Source: a bacterium
Lineage (GTDB): Bacteria; Auribacterota; UBA3054
Assembly: GCA_017649705.1 (NCBI GenBank)
Contig: JAGCGH010000079.1
Span: 1 to 49,744 of the forward strand
Length of the DNA stretch: 49,744 nucleotides
Reading direction: 5' to 3'
Under the pieces are notes generated by a model. It was not told the DNA's origin. It made no database searches and saw only the letters and a list, made by a program, of their open reading frames with translations. Of the stretch, positions 47,715 to 49,744 are shown in pieces (position 1 is the first letter of the stretch; every line of letters starts with the position of its first letter). The translations under genes and the position numbers were made by a program.

Positions 47715-49091
47715 ATGGCATCTCCCGAACGCGAAATACCCGCGTCCCTGACGAACTACGAGCCGCCGAAAAACCTTGAGGCGGAGCGCTGCGTCTTGGG
47801 ATGCATGCTGATCGATGAAGTGGCGCGCGCCAAGGCCTTCGGCTTCGTGACGCGCGACTCCTTCACCGAGCCCGCGAATAGGGAGATATTCTCCGTCATC
47901 AGGGCAAAATTCGACGCCAAGGAGGCGGTCGACGTAGTCACCGTCAACGACGACCTCCAGGGCAACGAGGCCTACCTGAACGCGGGCGGCCCCTCGTATC
48001 TTGCCTCTCTGGTGGAGAGCGTGCCCACCACCGAAAACATCGAGTATTACGCTGACATCGTCCAGGACAAGGCTCTTTTGAGAGAACTGGTGACGACCTG
48101 CCGCAAGGCCATCAGCGAATGCCACGAAAGCGGACGCAACGCCAAGGAGATCATCTCCGAAGCGGAGCAGAGCATGGTGGGCCTTCTGAAAGACCGCAAC
48201 AAAGGCTTTCTCTCGGTGGGGGAACTTATGCTCCCCAACATCGAGATGCTGGAAAGGCTGACCAAGGCGCGCCAGAAAGGCGCCACGGTCACGGGACTGG
48301 ACACCGGCTTCAGGGACCTCAACAACATGACCTCCGGCTTCCATCCCGGGGAGCTCATCATCCTGGCCGCCCGCCCCTCCATGGGCAAGACCGCCCTGGC
48401 CTTGAACCTGGCGGAGCATGTGGCGGAGAAAAACAAAGCCGCGGTGGCGTTTTTCTCTTTGGAAATGGGGCCTGACGAACTGGTGCGCCGCCTTCTGTCC
48501 TCCCGGGCGGGAGTGCGCGGCCAGAACCTCAGGAGAGGCGATATGACCGCGGCGGATTACAGCAAGATCGTGAGAGCCGCCGGCAACATCAAGGAGCTGG
48601 ACCTCTTCATCGATTCCTCGCCCTCCCTTACGCCCATCGACATCAAGAGCCGCTGCCAGCTGCTGCGGGCCAAGTGCCCCAACTTCGCGGCCATCTTCGT
48701 GGACTACATCCAGCTTTTGTCCGCCGGCAGCGACAAGCAGTTCAAGGACAACCGCGTCCAGGAGATCAGCTACATCTCGCGTTCGCTGAAATCCCTGGCC
48801 GTGGAGCTTAAAGTCCCGGTCATCGCGCTGTCCCAGCTCAACCGCCAGGCCGAGCAGGGCTCCGAAAAAGGCAACCGCCCCCAGCTTTCCCATTTGAGAG
48901 AATCCGGGTCCATAGAGCAGGACGCCGACATGGTCCTGATGCTCTATCGTCCAAATTATTACAATAAAGAAGCTTCCGTTGACGACGCGGAAGTCATTAT
49001 AGCCAAGCAGCGCAACGGCCCCACCGGGACCATAAAGATGATCTTCAACCCGGAATACGCGCGTTTCATCGACGGCCAGGCGGAAAAATAA
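47715..49091 (+). CDS. dnaB: Replicative DNA helicase
   Basis: DnaB is the hexameric 5'-3' helicase of the replisome. The 458-residue protein has the N-terminal domain (PPKNLEAERCVLGCMLID, about 13-30), a linker, and a RecA-like domain with Walker A ARPSMGKTALALN (about 218), Walker B IFVDYIQLL (about 330), SQLNRQAEQ (about 374) and RESGSIEQDADMV (about 393). No intein is present. The rplI-dnaB order is widespread. Confidence 0.95.
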   Translation: MASPEREIPASLTNYEPPKNLEAERCVLGCMLIDEVARAKAFGFVTRDSFTEPANREIFSVIRAKFDAKEAVDVVTVNDDLQGNEAYLNAGGPSYLASLVESVPTTENIEYYADIVQDKALLRELVTTCRKAISECHESGRNAKEIISEAEQSMVGLLKDRNKGFLSVGELMLPNIEMLERLTKARQKGATVTGLDTGFRDLNNMTSGFHPGELIILAARPSMGKTALALNLAEHVAEKNKAAVAFFSLEMGPDELVRRLLSSRAGVRGQNLRRGDMTAADYSKIVRAAGNIKELDLFIDSSPSLTPIDIKSRCQLLRAKCPNFAAIFVDYIQLLSAGSDKQFKDNRVQEISYISRSLKSLAVELKVPVIALSQLNRQAEQGSEKGNRPQLSHLRESGSIEQDADMVLMLYRPNYYNKEASVDDAEVIIAKQRNGPTGTIKMIFNPEYARFIDGQAEK

Positions 49092-49106
49092 TTTCAGGGG
49101 CAAAAA

Positions 49107-49115
49107 GGCTATAAT
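49107..49115 (+). promoter_or_regulatory. -10 box of metK
   Basis: GGCTATAAT, about 53 bases before the metK ATG. The leader of about 45 bases is too short for a known SAM riboswitch and shows no strong hairpin. Confidence 0.5.
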
Positions 49116-49167
49116 AATTAAGGAAGTATTTTTTTAATAAGCAATCCAAAAAGCTAGGGAGATTATT

Positions 49168-49744
49168 ATGGCTAAGGAAGCAACGAGCCGGGAAGGGAAT
49201 TATCTTTTCACTTCCGAATGTGTTTCAATGGGTCACCCCGACAAGGTCTGCGATCAGATATCCGACGCAATACTGGATGAAGCGCTGCGGCAGGACAAGA
49301 GAAGCCGCGTGGCCTGCGAGACCATGGCCGCCACAGGATTGGTCGTCATCTCGGGGGAAATAACCACCAAAGCCAATCTGAATTTCCAGGAGATCGCCCG
49401 CAAGACCATCAACGACATCGGCTACGACGATCCCGCCCTCTGCTTCGACGGAAAAGGCTGCGCGGTCATGGCCTGCCTGAACAGGCAGTCTCCCGACATC
49501 GACATGGGCGTTTCCCACGACAAAGGACTTCACAGGGAGCAGGGCGCCGGCGACCAGGACATGATGTTCGGATACGCCACCACGGAAACTCCGCAATTGA
49601 TGCCCATGCCAATAACCTACGCCAGGGCTCTTATCAACAAGCTTACGGAACTCAGGCAGAAGAGCAGAATAGCCTGGCTCAGGCCCGACTGCAAGTCCCA
49701 GGTCACCATCGAATATTCCAAGGAAGGGAAGCCCCTCAGAGTCC
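49168..49744 (+). CDS. metK: S-adenosylmethionine synthetase (3' partial)
   Basis: MetK makes SAM from methionine and ATP. The visible 192 residues include the N-terminal domain TSECVSMGHPDKVCDQISDA (about 14-33, ATP-binding GHPDK), the flexible loop with GAGDQDMMFGYA (about 123-134) and PITYARAL. AGGGAG lies seven bases before ATG 49168. The gene runs off the right edge; full length is usually about 385-400 residues. Confidence 0.95.
   Translation, partial: MAKEATSREGNYLFTSECVSMGHPDKVCDQISDAILDEALRQDKRSRVACETMAATGLVVISGEITTKANLNFQEIARKTINDIGYDDPALCFDGKGCAVMACLNRQSPDIDMGVSHDKGLHREQGAGDQDMMFGYATTETPQLMPMPITYARALINKLTELRQKSRIAWLRPDCKSQVTIEYSKEGKPLRV

Noticed and set aside
49116-49167. SAM riboswitch before metK
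   Set aside because: The leader is only about 45 bases and lacks aptamer motifs or hairpins.

Overview
The window (about 50 kb, mostly GC-rich) reads as chromosome from a bacterium of the PVC superphylum, probably the Lentisphaerota, Kiritimatiellota or Verrucomicrobiota. This is inferred from style, not from a marker-gene tree. Three large secreted proteins end in a PEP-CTERM sorting signal (Pro-Glu-Pro, hydrophobic stretch, basic tail). There are CotH-kinase and lamin-tail surface proteins, LamG-like 'GQxGW' repeat proteins and a sulfotransferase. A queuine-salvage gene pair of a type known from gut bacteria suggests an intestinal habitat. Many promoters share an extended -10 box of the form TGnTATAAT.

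Layout. 1-5.5 kb: two tandem CotH/PEP-CTERM proteins, the first cut by the window edge. 5.5-9.7 kb: rod-shape module mreC-mreD-mrdA and a polyprenyl diphosphate synthase, in overlapping genes. 9.7-11.9 kb: leucyl aminopeptidase and a HisN-type phosphatase. 12.0-17.4 kb: a probable 6S RNA, rarA, a 5-formyl-THF cyclo-ligase, RNase Y, a YmdB-type phosphoesterase and a ComF-type protein. 17.5-20.6 kb: purM, a small Cys-cluster protein and purH. 20.6-25.2 kb: sulfotransferase, a large secreted HExxH protein and a DUF805-like membrane protein.

From about 25.2 to 38.3 kb lies an accessory island, AT-rich in its first 7.5 kb. It starts with a restriction-modification cluster (Vsr nickase, Mrr-like nuclease, C5-cytosine methyltransferase, NgoFVII-like PLD nuclease). 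It continues with an unrecognised protein carrying a HEPN-like RNEVAH motif and a Panacea (SocA/DUF4065) antitoxin overlapped by a three-helix membrane protein, which is the best candidate here for an undescribed toxin-antitoxin or defence unit. Then come a zinc-ribbon membrane protein, a degenerate copy and an intact copy of a secreted 23-residue-repeat protein, a 1130-residue Sel1-repeat protein and a set of near-identical GCCCCGTGC hairpins. No integrase, transposase or tRNA was found at its edges.

From 38.3 kb housekeeping genes resume: a preQ1-riboswitch-like leader with a QueL-like radical SAM enzyme and a YhhQ-type transporter; a PEP-CTERM lectin-like protein; an exported protein; a glycerophosphodiesterase; a structured about 130-nt RNA with its own promoter and terminator; then rplY-pth-rpsF-(lipoprotein)-rpsR-rplI-dnaB and the start of metK. 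In that ribosomal operon a lipoprotein sits where ssb usually does.
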